In this document: positions 38,698 through 46,905 of the stretch, piece by piece | How the letters are laid out: each line of letters begins with the position of its first letter | Numbering within the stretch: the first letter of the stretch is position 1 | Assembly (NCBI RefSeq): GCF_008087345.1 | Contig: NZ_ML701735.1 | Location: 310,001 to 374,000, forward strand | DNA from: Nocardioides caldifontis | GTDB lineage: Bacteria; Actinomycetota; Actinomycetes; Propionibacteriales; Nocardioidaceae | Length of the DNA stretch: 64,000 nt | Reading direction: 5' to 3' | Program-made: the position numbers and the translations under genes | Notes under the pieces: model-generated | Seen by the model: only the letters and a program-made list of their open reading frames with translations | Databases searched by the model: none | Told to the model about the DNA's origin: nothing

Positions 38698-38742
38698 TTG
38701 ACGGGGGTCGCGTGGAGGCGGATTCTCCTAACCATGTTAGGA
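38698..38742 (+). promoter_or_regulatory. TetR promoter and start-codon operator
   Basis: TTGACG (38698-38703), 17 bases, GATTCT (38721-38726), then 7 bases to the ATG at 38734: a likely leaderless promoter. The perfect inverted repeat TCCTAAC-CAT-GTTAGGA (38726-38742) spans the -10 end, start point and start codon. It is the obvious autoregulatory operator. Confidence 0.65.
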
Positions 38743-39327
38743 ACTCCTACGCGCGATAGGGTCGCCGAACGTCGTGAGGCCACCCGCCGGGAGATCCTCG
38801 ACGCGGCGTGGGAGGTGGCCCGGGAGAAGGGCATCGCGGCCCTCACCCTCAAGGACGTCGCCGACCGGGTCGGGATGCGTCCGCCGTCGCTCTACTCGCA
38901 CTTCGCCTCGAAGAACGCCATCTACGACGCGATGTTCGGGCAGGCGTGGCAGGGCTGCCTCGACGCACTTCAGGCGTCAGTGGCGGACGGCCTCCCGGAG
39001 GAGCCGCGAGCGGCGTTGCTCGCGATGGGGCGCGCCTACTTCGAGTACGCCGTCGCCGACCAGGCCCGCAACCAGCTGATGAACGCCCGGATCAGCGCCG
39101 ACTTCCAGCCGAGCCCGGATGCGTACGCGCCCTCGCTGGCGGTCTGGGAGCTGGGCCGGACCCACTTCGCCAGGCTCGGGTTGACCGCCGAGGCGGACCT
39201 CGACCTCTACTCGGCCGTCGTCGGAGGGCTCGTCGACGCCCAGCTGGCCAACGACCCCGGCGGCGACCGCTATGCGCGGCAGCTCGACCGCGCTCTCGGC
39301 ATGCTCGCCGACCACTTCGGATTCTGA
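38734..39327 (+). CDS. TetR-family transcriptional regulator
   Basis: A 197-aa regulator. The helix-turn-helix is REILDAAWEVAREKGIAALTLKDVADRVGMR, read as segments here: DAAWEVAREKG, TLKDVADRVG and PPSLYSHFASK. A C-terminal helical ligand domain follows (TetR C-terminal type with AYFEYAVADQ). The ATG at 38734 lies inside the operator and directly after a promoter, so the mRNA has no leader. It is 10 bp upstream of the mycothiol-type enzyme gene, which it probably controls together with itself. Confidence 0.92.
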   Translation: MLGTPTRDRVAERREATRREILDAAWEVAREKGIAALTLKDVADRVGMRPPSLYSHFASKNAIYDAMFGQAWQGCLDALQASVADGLPEEPRAALLAMGRAYFEYAVADQARNQLMNARISADFQPSPDAYAPSLAVWELGRTHFARLGLTAEADLDLYSAVVGGLVDAQLANDPGGDRYARQLDRALGMLADHFGF

Positions 39328-39337
39328 GGAGAGAGCC

Positions 39338-40108
39338 ATGTCCATGCAGGTCGCAGAGAGACCGACCGTCCACGACAGCAGGTTCGACCACGAGACCGCC
39401 ATGGCGCTGGCAGCCGAAGAGTACTCCCGGTTCGCCGAGGTGCTCGCCGGCCTGGCAGAGGAGGACTGGCGGGCCCCGACCAGCTGTCCCGGCTGGACGA
39501 TTCGCGACATGGCCGGCCACACGCTGGGAATGGCCGAGTTCGCAGCGTCGCTGCCCGAGATGGCACGCCAGCTGGCTCGCGCCGGCCGTGCAGCGAAACG
39601 ATCAGGGAGGCCGCAGATCGACGAGCTCACAGGCTTGCAGGTGCGCAAGCACGAGCACCTCGGCACCTCCGAGCTCGTGGAAGCCGTCCGGCGCATCGGG
39701 CCCAAGGCGGTGGCCGGGCGCCGACGTCGACCGGCGCTGCTGCGGGCGATGACGTTCGCCGACAGCGGGCCCGACGGTGCGAGCCCGGAGCGCTGGAAGA
39801 TCGGGTTCCTGACCGACACGATCCTCACGCGTGATCCCTGGATGCACCGCAGCGACATCGCCCTGGCGCTGGGCCGGCCGATGGAGCTGACTCCCGAGCA
39901 CGACGGCCTGATCGTCGCCGACGTGGTCGCGGAGTGGGCGCTCCGCCACGGACGGCCCTTCGACCTCACCCTCACCGGCCCGGCTGGGGGCCACTGGTCG
40001 TCCGGGGCGGCCGGCGAGTCGATCAGCCTCGACGCCGAGGAGTTCTGCCGGATCCTGTCCGGACGCGGCTCAGGCACGGGGCTGATGACGACGTTCGTGC
40101 CGTTCTGA
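39338..40108 (+). CDS. Mycothiol-dependent maleylpyruvate isomerase-family protein
   Basis: A 256-aa protein of the DinB/maleylpyruvate isomerase N-terminal family. The signature is LTCPGWTIRDMAGHTLG-like: here SCPGWTIRDMAGH, with the first metal-binding His, and the helix-later residues DTILTRDPWMHRSDIA supplying two more histidines. Members use mycothiol or related thiols for isomerisation or conjugation. The ATG at 39338 has GAGGAGAG upstream. It is directly downstream of the TetR gene and probably forms a two-gene operon with it. Confidence 0.85.
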   Translation: MSMQVAERPTVHDSRFDHETAMALAAEEYSRFAEVLAGLAEEDWRAPTSCPGWTIRDMAGHTLGMAEFAASLPEMARQLARAGRAAKRSGRPQIDELTGLQVRKHEHLGTSELVEAVRRIGPKAVAGRRRRPALLRAMTFADSGPDGASPERWKIGFLTDTILTRDPWMHRSDIALALGRPMELTPEHDGLIVADVVAEWALRHGRPFDLTLTGPAGGHWSSGAAGESISLDAEEFCRILSGRGSGTGLMTTFVPF

Positions 40109-40189
40109 TCGTCTGGTCCGGGGCTGGCCGGCCCGGTGACCCGCGGGCACGATGGACGCATGGACCGGCCGGTCCTGAAGGAGTCCGCG

Positions 40190-41098
40190 ATGGACGCTGG
40201 AACCCTGTACCACCGGTGCGTCGAGTACTTCGCCGATCGGGTCAACGCCGTGACGGACGACCAGTGGGACGACCCGACACCGTGCACGGAATGGACGGTG
40301 CGCGACCTCGCGAACCACGTAGCCGGCGAGGACCTCTGGACCGTGCCGCTGATGGAGGGCGCCACCATCCAGGACGTCGGCGACCGGTTCGACGGGGACG
40401 TCCTGGGCAGCGACCCGATCGGGTCGGCGTTGTCGGCGGCGCGGGCCGCGATCGAGTCGGTCGCGGAGCAGCTGCCTTCGGGTGGCACCGTGCAGCTGTC
40501 GTTCGGCGAGACGCCGAAGGAGGAGTACGTCCTGCAGCTGGCCGCCGACCACCTGGTGCACGGCTGGGACCTGGCGGTCGCCACCGGCGGCGACACCCGG
40601 ATGGATCCCCACCTCGTGCACGGCGTGGCCTCCTGGTTCGACGAGCGCGAGGAGGTGTACCGCGGCGCCGGCGCGATCGCCGCACGTCACCGGCTCACCG
40701 GCGTGGACCAGGAGGACCTGCTGGCCCGGTTCGGGCGCGACCCGGCCTGGGGACCGAACCACCGGACGTTGGTGCGGTTCAACGCCAGCTTCGGCGGCGG
40801 CGACCTCGAAGGAGCGCTCGCGCTCGTCACCGACGACATCCTGTTCGAGAGCACCTCCCCGTCGCCCGAGGGGCAGCGGCACGAGGGCCGGGACGCGGTC
40901 CGGATGGCGTGGTCGGAGGTGATGGGGACGCCCGGCATGTCGTTCACCGAGGAGGAGTCGTTCGTGGCGGGCGACCGGGCGGTCGTGCGCTGGCGCTACG
41001 GCTGGGGAGGCGCCGAACCCGGGTTCGTGCGCGGCGTCGACGTGCTCCGGTTCCGCGACGGCCTGATCTCCGAGAAGCTCTCGTACGTCAAGGGGTGA
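40190..41098 (+). CDS. Mycothiol-type DinB domain fused to SnoaL-like domain
   Basis: A 302-aa protein with two parts. Residues about 1-190 are a second maleylpyruvate-isomerase-family domain ([16 protein letters not shown] and [15 protein letters not shown] provide the metal histidines). Residues about 195-302 are a SnoaL/NTF2-like cone domain with [22 protein letters not shown] and [13 protein letters not shown]. The start at 40190 has AAGGAG nine bases upstream and is preferred over two other ATGs at 40151 and 40160. The function is unknown; the SnoaL half suggests a small-molecule substrate. Confidence 0.82.
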   Translation: MDAGTLYHRCVEYFADRVNAVTDDQWDDPTPCTEWTVRDLANHVAGEDLWTVPLMEGATIQDVGDRFDGDVLGSDPIGSALSAARAAIESVAEQLPSGGTVQLSFGETPKEEYVLQLAADHLVHGWDLAVATGGDTRMDPHLVHGVASWFDEREEVYRGAGAIAARHRLTGVDQEDLLARFGRDPAWGPNHRTLVRFNASFGGGDLEGALALVTDDILFESTSPSPEGQRHEGRDAVRMAWSEVMGTPGMSFTEEESFVAGDRAVVRWRYGWGGAEPGFVRGVDVLRFRDGLISEKLSYVKG

Positions 41099-41351
41099 GT
41101 CCTCGGACCGGGCCTCCACGCCGGTCCTACCGATCCGACAACGATGTCAGCTCTTGCGGGCTGCGGGTGCGTACCAGCGGCAACCCGGTCGGCACCCCTT
41201 CCACCTCCACCAAGGACGGCTGAGCGGCGTGGCTGCTCTGCGCGCACGTCGTCTGTGGCCGAGCAGAGCCGCGAGGTGGCATCGTGGCCACCGACCGCCG
41301 TGTCCCTGGCTCCTCCGGAGCCCACCGACCGGCCCTGCTCGAGGAGGATGC

Positions 41352-42968
41352 ATGGAGTCCTACGCCGCCGGCGAGACCGAGCCGGCGCTCTTGGAGGAGA
41401 CGATCGGCGCCAACTTCGAGCGGACGGTGGCGGCGCATCCGGATCGGGAGGCTTTGGTCGAGGTCGCCAGCGGCCGGCGCTGGACGTGGTCCGAGCTCGA
41501 TCGCGACGTCGACGCGCTGGCGGTCGGGCTGGCCCGCGCCGGCATCCGAAGGGGCGACCGGGTCGGGATCTGGGCGCCGAACTGCGCCGAGTGGACGCTG
41601 ACCCAGTACGCCACCGCGAAGATCGGCGCGATCCTGGTGAACATCAACCCGGCCTACCGGACCCACGAGCTGGCCTACGCCCTCAACCAGTCCGGGACGA
41701 AGCTGCTGATCTCCGCGACCGAGTTCAAGACCAGTGACTACAGAGCCATGGTCGACGAGGTGGTCGACCAGACGGCGGTCGAGCAGGTGCTCTTCCTCGG
41801 GTCGCCCGAGTGGGCCGACCACAACGTGCACGACCCCGGGACCACGCTCGCGGAGGTCCTGGACTACAGCCTCACCGATCTCTCACCGGACGACCCGATC
41901 AACATCCAGTACACCTCCGGCACCACCGGCTTTCCCAAGGGCGCGACGCTCAGCCACCGCAACATCCTGAACAACGGGTTCTTCACCACCGAGCTGATCA
42001 ACTTCACCGAGCAGGACCGGCTCTGCATCCCGGTGCCCTTCTACCACTGCTTCGGGATGGTCATGGGCAACCTCGGCTGCACCACGCACGGCGCGACGAT
42101 GGTGATCCCGGCGCCGGGCTTCGACCCGGAGATCACCCTTCGCACGATCGCCCAGGAGCGCTGCACCGGCGTGTACGGCGTCCCGACGATGTTCATCGCC
42201 ATGCAGAACCACCCGACGTTCGCCGACCACGACCTCTCCACCCTGCGCACCGGCGTCATGGCCGGCTCGATCTGTCCGGTCGAGGTGATGAAGCGGTGCG
42301 TCGAGGAGATGCACATGGCCGAGGTGTCGATCTGCTACGGCATGACCGAGACCTCGCCGGTGTCGACCCAGACCCGCGCGGACGACGACCTCGAACGACG
42401 CACCGCCACCATCGGACGGGTGCACCCGCACGTCGAGATCAAGGTGGTCGACCCGGTCACGGGCGAGACCGTCGAGCGTGGACGGACCGGCGAGTTCTGC
42501 ACCCGCGGCTACTCCGTGATGCTCGGGTACTGGGACGACGAGCAGCAGACCCGCGAAGCGATCGACGAGGACGGTTGGATGCACACCGGCGACCTCGCCG
42601 AGATGCGGGACGACGGCTACTGCAACATCGTCGGCCGCATCAAGGACATGGTGATCCGCGGCGGAGAGAACGTGTACCCGCGCGAGATCGAGGAGTTCCT
42701 CTACACCCATCCCGACATCGAGGACGTGCAGGTCATCGGCGTTCCGGACGAGAAGTACGGCGAGGAGCTCTGTGCCTGGATCAAGATGAGGACCGGGACC
42801 GAGCCGCTCGACGCCGACGCCGTGCGTGCCTACTCCAACGGAAAGCTGGCGCACTACAAGATCCCCCGCTACGTCATGGTCGTCGAGGAGTTCCCCATGA
42901 CCGTCACCGGGAAGGTGCGCAAGGTCGAGATGCGGGAGAAGTCAGCCGCCGAGCTCGGACTGGCCTGA
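41352..42968 (+). CDS. AMP-binding acyl-CoA ligase
   Basis: A 538-aa adenylate-forming enzyme. Motifs in order: the phosphate loop [12 protein letters not shown] (about 180-191), [10 protein letters not shown], the YGMTETSP core motif, GWMHTGDLA, and the hinge [15 protein letters not shown]. The C-terminal catalytic lysine lies in [12 protein letters not shown]. It activates a carboxylic acid to its CoA thioester; the sequence resembles medium/long-chain or aromatic acid ligases and does not fix the substrate. The ATG at 41352 has GAGGAGG upstream. It stands alone, with 253 and 298 bp non-coding stretches on either side. Confidence 0.93.
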   Translation: MESYAAGETEPALLEETIGANFERTVAAHPDREALVEVASGRRWTWSELDRDVDALAVGLARAGIRRGDRVGIWAPNCAEWTLTQYATAKIGAILVNINPAYRTHELAYALNQSGTKLLISATEFKTSDYRAMVDEVVDQTAVEQVLFLGSPEWADHNVHDPGTTLAEVLDYSLTDLSPDDPINIQYTSGTTGFPKGATLSHRNILNNGFFTTELINFTEQDRLCIPVPFYHCFGMVMGNLGCTTHGATMVIPAPGFDPEITLRTIAQERCTGVYGVPTMFIAMQNHPTFADHDLSTLRTGVMAGSICPVEVMKRCVEEMHMAEVSICYGMTETSPVSTQTRADDDLERRTATIGRVHPHVEIKVVDPVTGETVERGRTGEFCTRGYSVMLGYWDDEQQTREAIDEDGWMHTGDLAEMRDDGYCNIVGRIKDMVIRGGENVYPREIEEFLYTHPDIEDVQVIGVPDEKYGEELCAWIKMRTGTEPLDADAVRAYSNGKLAHYKIPRYVMVVEEFPMTVTGKVRKVEMREKSAAELGLA

Positions 42969-43266
42969 CGTCGTCCGCCCCATGGTCGCGAGGCCGGCGA
43001 GCGGGGCGACGCCGCCATCCTGACAGAACGAGCACCCATCGGCTCGACCGCACGGATCGCGGCATCAGCGGATGCCAGCGTCTACCCTCGACAGGTGCAG
43101 GCAGAAGACCAGAGTTCTTGCGCCGACACGCGTTAGGCCGAGCCGGATGTCCGTCCGCTCGGCTTCATCGCACGCGGGGACCAATAGCCCGTGGCATGGG
43201 CAACGCTGCCCTGGCAATCTCGGGGGCCGCCATCGTGTGCGCAACCTGCGTTGTTCTCGTCGGGTA
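42969..43266. other. Intergenic stretch without recognisable gene
   Basis: Nothing in this 298-bp region has coding character. A 24-residue open frame at 43196-43270 encodes a hydrophobic peptide but lacks a ribosome-binding site. The whole stretch 42969-43689 otherwise contains only the broken cold-shock-like gene described next. Confidence 0.5.
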
Positions 43267-43536
43267 CTAATCTGCACGACCGCGCGGACAGCGGCAGAAG
43301 CGGACGTCAGATCGCTTCACCCTGCAGGGCCCGATTTTGTAGCCGTCCTGTTCGCCAACCTTGAACACGAACGACACTGCTTGGCCCGGCTCCAGGTCAC
43401 CGCCGCCCTTCACTGCGCTGAAATGGGCCTAGCAGCCGCCTGGGGTCTTCGGTGAGGACAAGACGCCCCACCCTTCTTCCACGTGCCACTCTCGAACGAT
43501 GCCCGTAGTCGACACGAGGTCACCGTAGGACCTCAT
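43267..43536 (-). pseudogene. Cold-shock-domain-like gene interrupted by an amber codon
   Basis: Reading the minus strand from an ATG at 43536 gives 35 residues that include GIVREWHVEEGWGV and KTPGGC, then a TAG at 43429-43431. The same frame continues as AHFSAV and DLEPGQAVSFVF up to a final TAG at 43267-43269. The pattern GGC-W-AHFS with an expected tryptophan at the stop is the RNA-binding surface of cold-shock-like proteins, so a single TGG to TAG change would explain it. The full frame would be 88 residues plus the stop. It is either a recent pseudogene or a candidate for stop-codon readthrough; no ribosome-binding site is obvious. Confidence 0.6.
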
Positions 43537-43689
43537 CTGACTTCGGACCGCTCGCTATCTGCGGCATGACCGTACGGATGGGACGTTGACAGCCGACCGA
43601 GTGAGTCCGAGATGTGTCGCCTGGCCTGCTGATCCTCCTGACGCCCGGTGTGCCAGCATCGGCCTGCCGCAAGAGAGGAGGTGGGACGG

Positions 43690-44307
43690 ATGAGGCCGCG
43701 CCGTGCCTGGCTGCCCGCTGCCGGGTTGCTGGCCGCTTGTGTCGTGGGCGCCGTGGTGTTCGTCGTCCTCTGGCCCGAGGCACCCGAGGGCGGCGACGAG
43801 CCTGCGACGCCACGCTCGCTGGCCTACGTAGTCTCGGAGCATGTCGAACTCGACCCCACCAGGGCCGGCGTTGACTGGGCGGCTGACGACTACCGCCGTC
43901 TCTTCCCGCACCCGAAGCGCGCCGTCGCCGCCACGATCAACTTCGCCGGCGAGGGCAACGTCGTCACCGTCGGCGTCTCACCGGAGCGGCCGAAGCAGGA
44001 CCCGTACTGCGACGATGGCCACTGCGCCAACCTCGGCGGAGGCGTCACGCTCACGTGGGATGAGCTCACGCCGCAGGAAGACCCCGGGCTCATCGTCGTG
44101 ATCGCCGAGCTGGACGACCACTCGCTCGTGTTGCGCTACTCCGGCGCCGAGATCACCGGCGACCCTCGCGACCTAGACCTCCCCGTCCCAGTCGACATGA
44201 TGGTAGACATCGCCACCGACCCACGTCTCGCCCCCACAACGTCGCCGGAGGCGATCGAGGGTGGTAAAGAGCTCGGCTACTGGCTCGAAGGAGTCCAGGT
44301 CATCTGA
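43690..44307 (+). CDS. Membrane-anchored protein of unknown function
   Basis: A 205-aa protein. A short basic N-terminus (MRPRRA) is followed by a hydrophobic helix (about 7-27) containing LLAAC, which could be an anchor or a lipoprotein signal. The rest is a beta-rich extracellular domain with two cysteines (PYCDDGHC near 110-120). The ATG at 43690 is preceded by GGAGG at close spacing. No family is recognised. It stands alone between the cold-shock pseudogene and the MFS gene and is convergent with the latter. An exact 42-bp repeat lies 67 bp downstream of its stop. Confidence 0.7.
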   Translation: MRPRRAWLPAAGLLAACVVGAVVFVVLWPEAPEGGDEPATPRSLAYVVSEHVELDPTRAGVDWAADDYRRLFPHPKRAVAATINFAGEGNVVTVGVSPERPKQDPYCDDGHCANLGGGVTLTWDELTPQEDPGLIVVIAELDDHSLVLRYSGAEITGDPRDLDLPVPVDMMVDIATDPRLAPTTSPEAIEGGKELGYWLEGVQVI

Positions 44308-44373
44308 CGTTCGGCCGAACGGATGGTGCACGCTCATCGGCACGATCGCGCGCTCGGCACAACCGCGCGGACT

Positions 44374-44415
44374 GCGGCAGATCCGGGCGAGCGTAGCCGC
44401 CCTCAACGCGGCAGA
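44374..44415. repeat. 42-bp direct repeat, copy 1
   Basis: Bases 44374-44415 are identical and in the same orientation to 56622-56663. The repeat starts with GCGGCAGATCC and ends with AACGCGGCAGA, so CGGCAGA occurs at both ends. It lies between two convergent genes. Similarity extends weakly into the flanking bases, and a related 25-bp stretch is at about 43275-43300. It may be an attachment-type or REP-like repeat. Confidence 0.8.
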
Positions 44416-44459
44416 CGGGACGTCACGACTGACGGCCCTGACGTCTAATGCTCGGCCCT

Positions 44460-45902
44460 TCATTGCCGGTCCTGCTGGGGCCCGGCGGTGACGAGCAGGG
44501 CGACGAGGGTCGCTGCAACCAGCAGCGCTACGCCGCCGGCCAGGTACGCGGTGCCGTACCCGTGCGCGAGCGCCTTTGCGGGGCTGGGCCCGTGGTCTGC
44601 TGCGGCGATGGTCGCGGCGGTCGTCAGTAGGGCGAGGCCGAGGGCTGCGCCGATCTGCTGGGCGGTGTTCAGCAGGGCGGAGGCCACTCCGGTCTCCTGT
44701 TCGGCGACGCCGTGGACAACGGTCAGGGTCATCGGCACGAACGCGAGCCCGAGCCCTGCAGAGGTGAGGAAGATCGGTGCCATCAGGTGTGTCCAGTACC
44801 CGGAGCTGGCCTCGAGGGTGCAGAGCCAGAACATGCCGCCGGCGGCGAGCAGCAGCCCGGGTGCCGCGACCGCGCGGGGCGAGAGCTTCTCGACGAGCTT
44901 GGAGGCGGCGGCGGAGGCGAGGATGATGCCGACCCCGAACGGGAGGGCGGCTGCGCCGGCGCGCAGGGGTCCGAAGGCGAGGACCTGCTGCATGAACAAG
45001 GTGGCGAGGTAGAAGGTGCCCATGAGCCCGGCGCCGACGAACAGCACGACGACGTAGGCGCCGGTGCGGTTGCGGTCGGTGAGCAGGCGCAGCGGCAGCA
45101 GCGGATGGGCGCTGCGGGCCTGGGAGGCCACGAACGCGACGAGGAGGACGACGGCGGCCGCGAACGCGGTCAGCGTGGTCGTGTCGGCCCAGCCGTGCTC
45201 ACCGCCGCGGGTCAGTCCGTAGGCGAGCGCGGCGACACCGCCGGTGCCGGTGACGGCGCCGAAGGTGTCGAGGCGGCCCGTGCGGCGTTCGTCGTCGACG
45301 AGCACCTTGGTGCCGGCCAGCACCGCGAGCCCGATCGGGAGGTTGATGAGCAGCACCCACCGCCACGACAGCGCGCCGGTGAGCAACCCGCCGAGCAGGA
45401 CGCCACCGGTGATGCCGAGCGCGGACATCGCCCCGTACACCCCCATCGCCTGGTTGCGGAGCTTCCCGGCCGGGAACGTGGTCGCGACCAGGGCTAGCGC
45501 GTTCGGTGCGGCCAGGGCGGCGCCGATGCCCTGGAGCCCGCGGGCGCTGATCAGCAGCTCGCCGTTGGGGGCGAGGCCGCCGAGCACCGACGCGGCGGTG
45601 AACACGACCATACCGATGCGCAGCACCCGGCGGCGGCCGTACAGGTCGCCGACCCGGCCACCGAAGAGCAGCAGCCCGCCGAAGGCGAGCACGTAGGCGT
45701 TGATCACCCATGGCAGGGCTGAGTCGGAGAGGCCGAGGTCTGCCTGGATGCTGGGCAGCGCGACGTTCGCGACGGTGTCGTCGAGCACCAGCATCAGCTG
45801 GGCGGTCGCGATCACCAGCAGCGCGAGCCCGAGCGGGCGTCGGGTGGTCGTGGCCGGGGGTGCGGCCCCGCCGGGTGCGGCAGGGGTTTCGAGGTGCGAC
45901 AC
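44460..45902 (-). CDS. MFS drug/metal efflux transporter (DHA2, 14-helix family)
   Basis: A 480-aa transporter with about 14 hydrophobic helices. Family motifs are LVLDDTVANVALPSIQ (motif D1), GGRVGDLYGRRRVL (motif A), RGLQGIGAALAAP (motif B) and GITGGVLLGGLLTGALSWRW (motif C). It is a proton-driven exporter of drugs or other toxic compounds. The GTG at 45902 is chosen because AAGGAA precedes it; a TTG-initiated form at 45929 adds nine residues. A CsoR-like operator lies in its promoter, divergent from csoR, so it probably belongs to the copper regulon. Confidence 0.92.
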   Translation of the reverse strand: MSHLETPAAPGGAAPPATTTRRPLGLALLVIATAQLMLVLDDTVANVALPSIQADLGLSDSALPWVINAYVLAFGGLLLFGGRVGDLYGRRRVLRIGMVVFTAASVLGGLAPNGELLISARGLQGIGAALAAPNALALVATTFPAGKLRNQAMGVYGAMSALGITGGVLLGGLLTGALSWRWVLLINLPIGLAVLAGTKVLVDDERRTGRLDTFGAVTGTGGVAALAYGLTRGGEHGWADTTTLTAFAAAVVLLVAFVASQARSAHPLLPLRLLTDRNRTGAYVVVLFVGAGLMGTFYLATLFMQQVLAFGPLRAGAAALPFGVGIILASAAASKLVEKLSPRAVAAPGLLLAAGGMFWLCTLEASSGYWTHLMAPIFLTSAGLGLAFVPMTLTVVHGVAEQETGVASALLNTAQQIGAALGLALLTTAATIAAADHGPSPAKALAHGYGTAYLAGGVALLVAATLVALLVTAGPQQDRQ

Positions 45903-45965
45903 GTTCGTTCCTTTCAGGGAGGGCGCCAAGCTAGGTACGGGTGGGGGGTATCTGTGCCGGCCTCA

Positions 45966-45994
45966 TTGGTACCCCGTTGGGGTATCCAAGGCAA
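45966..45994 (-). promoter_or_regulatory. CsoR-like operator in the MFS gene promoter
   Basis: GGTACCCCGTTGGGGTATCC (45968-45987) is an inverted repeat of the CsoR type. On the minus strand, TTGCCT (45989-45994) and TACCAA (45966-45971) are 17 bases apart with the operator in the spacer. Copper released from repression would turn on the exporter. Confidence 0.6.
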
Positions 45995-46042
45995 GTCACT
46001 GGTCAGGTGTGCTGAATTACAGCGCACCGCCGCAACTTGCGC

Positions 46043-46070
46043 TTGACGAAATACCCCTAGGGGGTACCGT
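46043..46070 (+). promoter_or_regulatory. CsoR-like operator in the csoR operon promoter
   Basis: TTGACG (46043-46048) and TACCGT (46065-46070) are 16 bases apart, and the palindrome ATACCCCTAGGGGGTACC (46051-46068) fills the spacer. It is a textbook copper-operon layout with CsoR as repressor, 31 bp ahead of the csoR start. Confidence 0.75.
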
Positions 46071-46100
46071 GTTGATCGAGTGACCACCTGAGGAGGACCC

Positions 46101-46400
46101 GTGAGTTCGACCGAGACCCACACCATGGCTGGCTACATCAGCGACAAGGACGCGCTGCTCGCGCGGCTGCGCCGCATCGAGGGTCAGGTCCGCGGCCTGC
46201 AGCGCCAGGTCGAGAACGAGACCTACTGCATCGACGTGCTGACCCAGGTCAGCGCGACCACCAAGGCTCTGCAGTCGGTGGCGCTGCTGCTGCTCGACGA
46301 CCACCTCGGCCACTGCCTCGCGCATGCCACCGACCCCGAGGACCGCGACCGCAAGGTCACCGAGGCCTCCGAGGCCATCGCCCGGATGGTCCGCTCCTAA
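46101..46400 (+). CDS. csoR: Copper-sensing repressor CsoR (DUF156)
   Basis: A 99-aa all-helical repressor. The three Cu(I) ligands of the family are at Cys43 (TYCIDVL), His68 (DDHLGHC) and Cys72. The N-terminal helix carries the DNA-facing RLRRIEGQVRGLQRQVE. When copper binds, CsoR leaves the operator. The GTG at 46101 follows AGGAGG. It heads the copper operon that continues to copA. RcnR/FrmR relatives have different residues, so the copper call rests on the C-H-C triad and context. Confidence 0.95.
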   Translation: MSSTETHTMAGYISDKDALLARLRRIEGQVRGLQRQVENETYCIDVLTQVSATTKALQSVALLLLDDHLGHCLAHATDPEDRDRKVTEASEAIARMVRS

Positions 46401-46464
46401 GCCCTCAGGCCAACGCGAACCCCCAGCATCCCATTTCCCCCTGAAGCCGAAGGACGGCCACACG

Positions 46465-46905
46465 ATGACGAACGCCCCCGAGACCACCGCCTGGACCCTG
46501 CCGCTGCTGAACACCGACTCGGCCACGGGCGCCGCGAACGACGCCCAGGGCGGCGGCTGCGGCTGCGGGGGCTGCGGCTGCGGCACCACCACTACAGACA
46601 CCACCTCGAACGAGACCACCAGTCAGAGCACCAGCGCGACCACCAGTGAGCCCGCTGCGAGCACCGCGAAGGAGAACGACGTGACCACCTCGACCTACAC
46701 GCAGAGCTACCCGGTGACCGGCATGACCTGCGGCCACTGCGTCGCCTCGGTCACCGAAGAGCTCGAGGAGCTCGCCGGTGTCCGTGAGGTGAGCGTCGAC
46801 CTCGTCGCCGGCGGCACCTCCACGGTCACCGTGACCAGCGACCAGCCGCTCACCGACGACGCCGTCCAGGACGCCGTCGCCGAGGCCGGCTACCAGCTCG
46901 CATGA
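46465..46905 (+). CDS. Copper chaperone with Cys-rich N-terminus and HMA domain
   Basis: A 146-aa protein with two parts. The N-terminus has GGGCGCGGCGCG (about 29-40; four cysteines at 32, 34, 37 and 39), then a Thr/Ser-rich linker. The C-terminal HMA domain (about 78-146) has GMTCGHC with C89 and C92 and resembles CopZ. GTG at 46681 (codon 73) with AAGGAG six bases before it may start a short CopZ-like form of 74 aa. So one gene could make both a long metal-binding protein and a short chaperone. The stop overlaps the next start (ATGA). Confidence 0.85.
   Translation: MTNAPETTAWTLPLLNTDSATGAANDAQGGGCGCGGCGCGTTTTDTTSNETTSQSTSATTSEPAASTAKENDVTTSTYTQSYPVTGMTCGHCVASVTEELEELAGVREVSVDLVAGGTSTVTVTSDQPLTDDAVQDAVAEAGYQLA

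Noticed and set aside
43196-43270. 24-residue hydrophobic peptide frame
   Set aside because: Plausible as a small membrane peptide but there is no ribosome-binding site, and it touches the broken cold-shock-like gene on the other strand.
43072-43455. 127-codon plus-strand frame
   Set aside because: Opposite the cold-shock-like frame; no coding character of its own.
44374-44415. 42-bp repeat considered as a tRNA 3' end used as an attachment site
   Set aside because: No TTCGA-type arm and no cloverleaf could be drawn.
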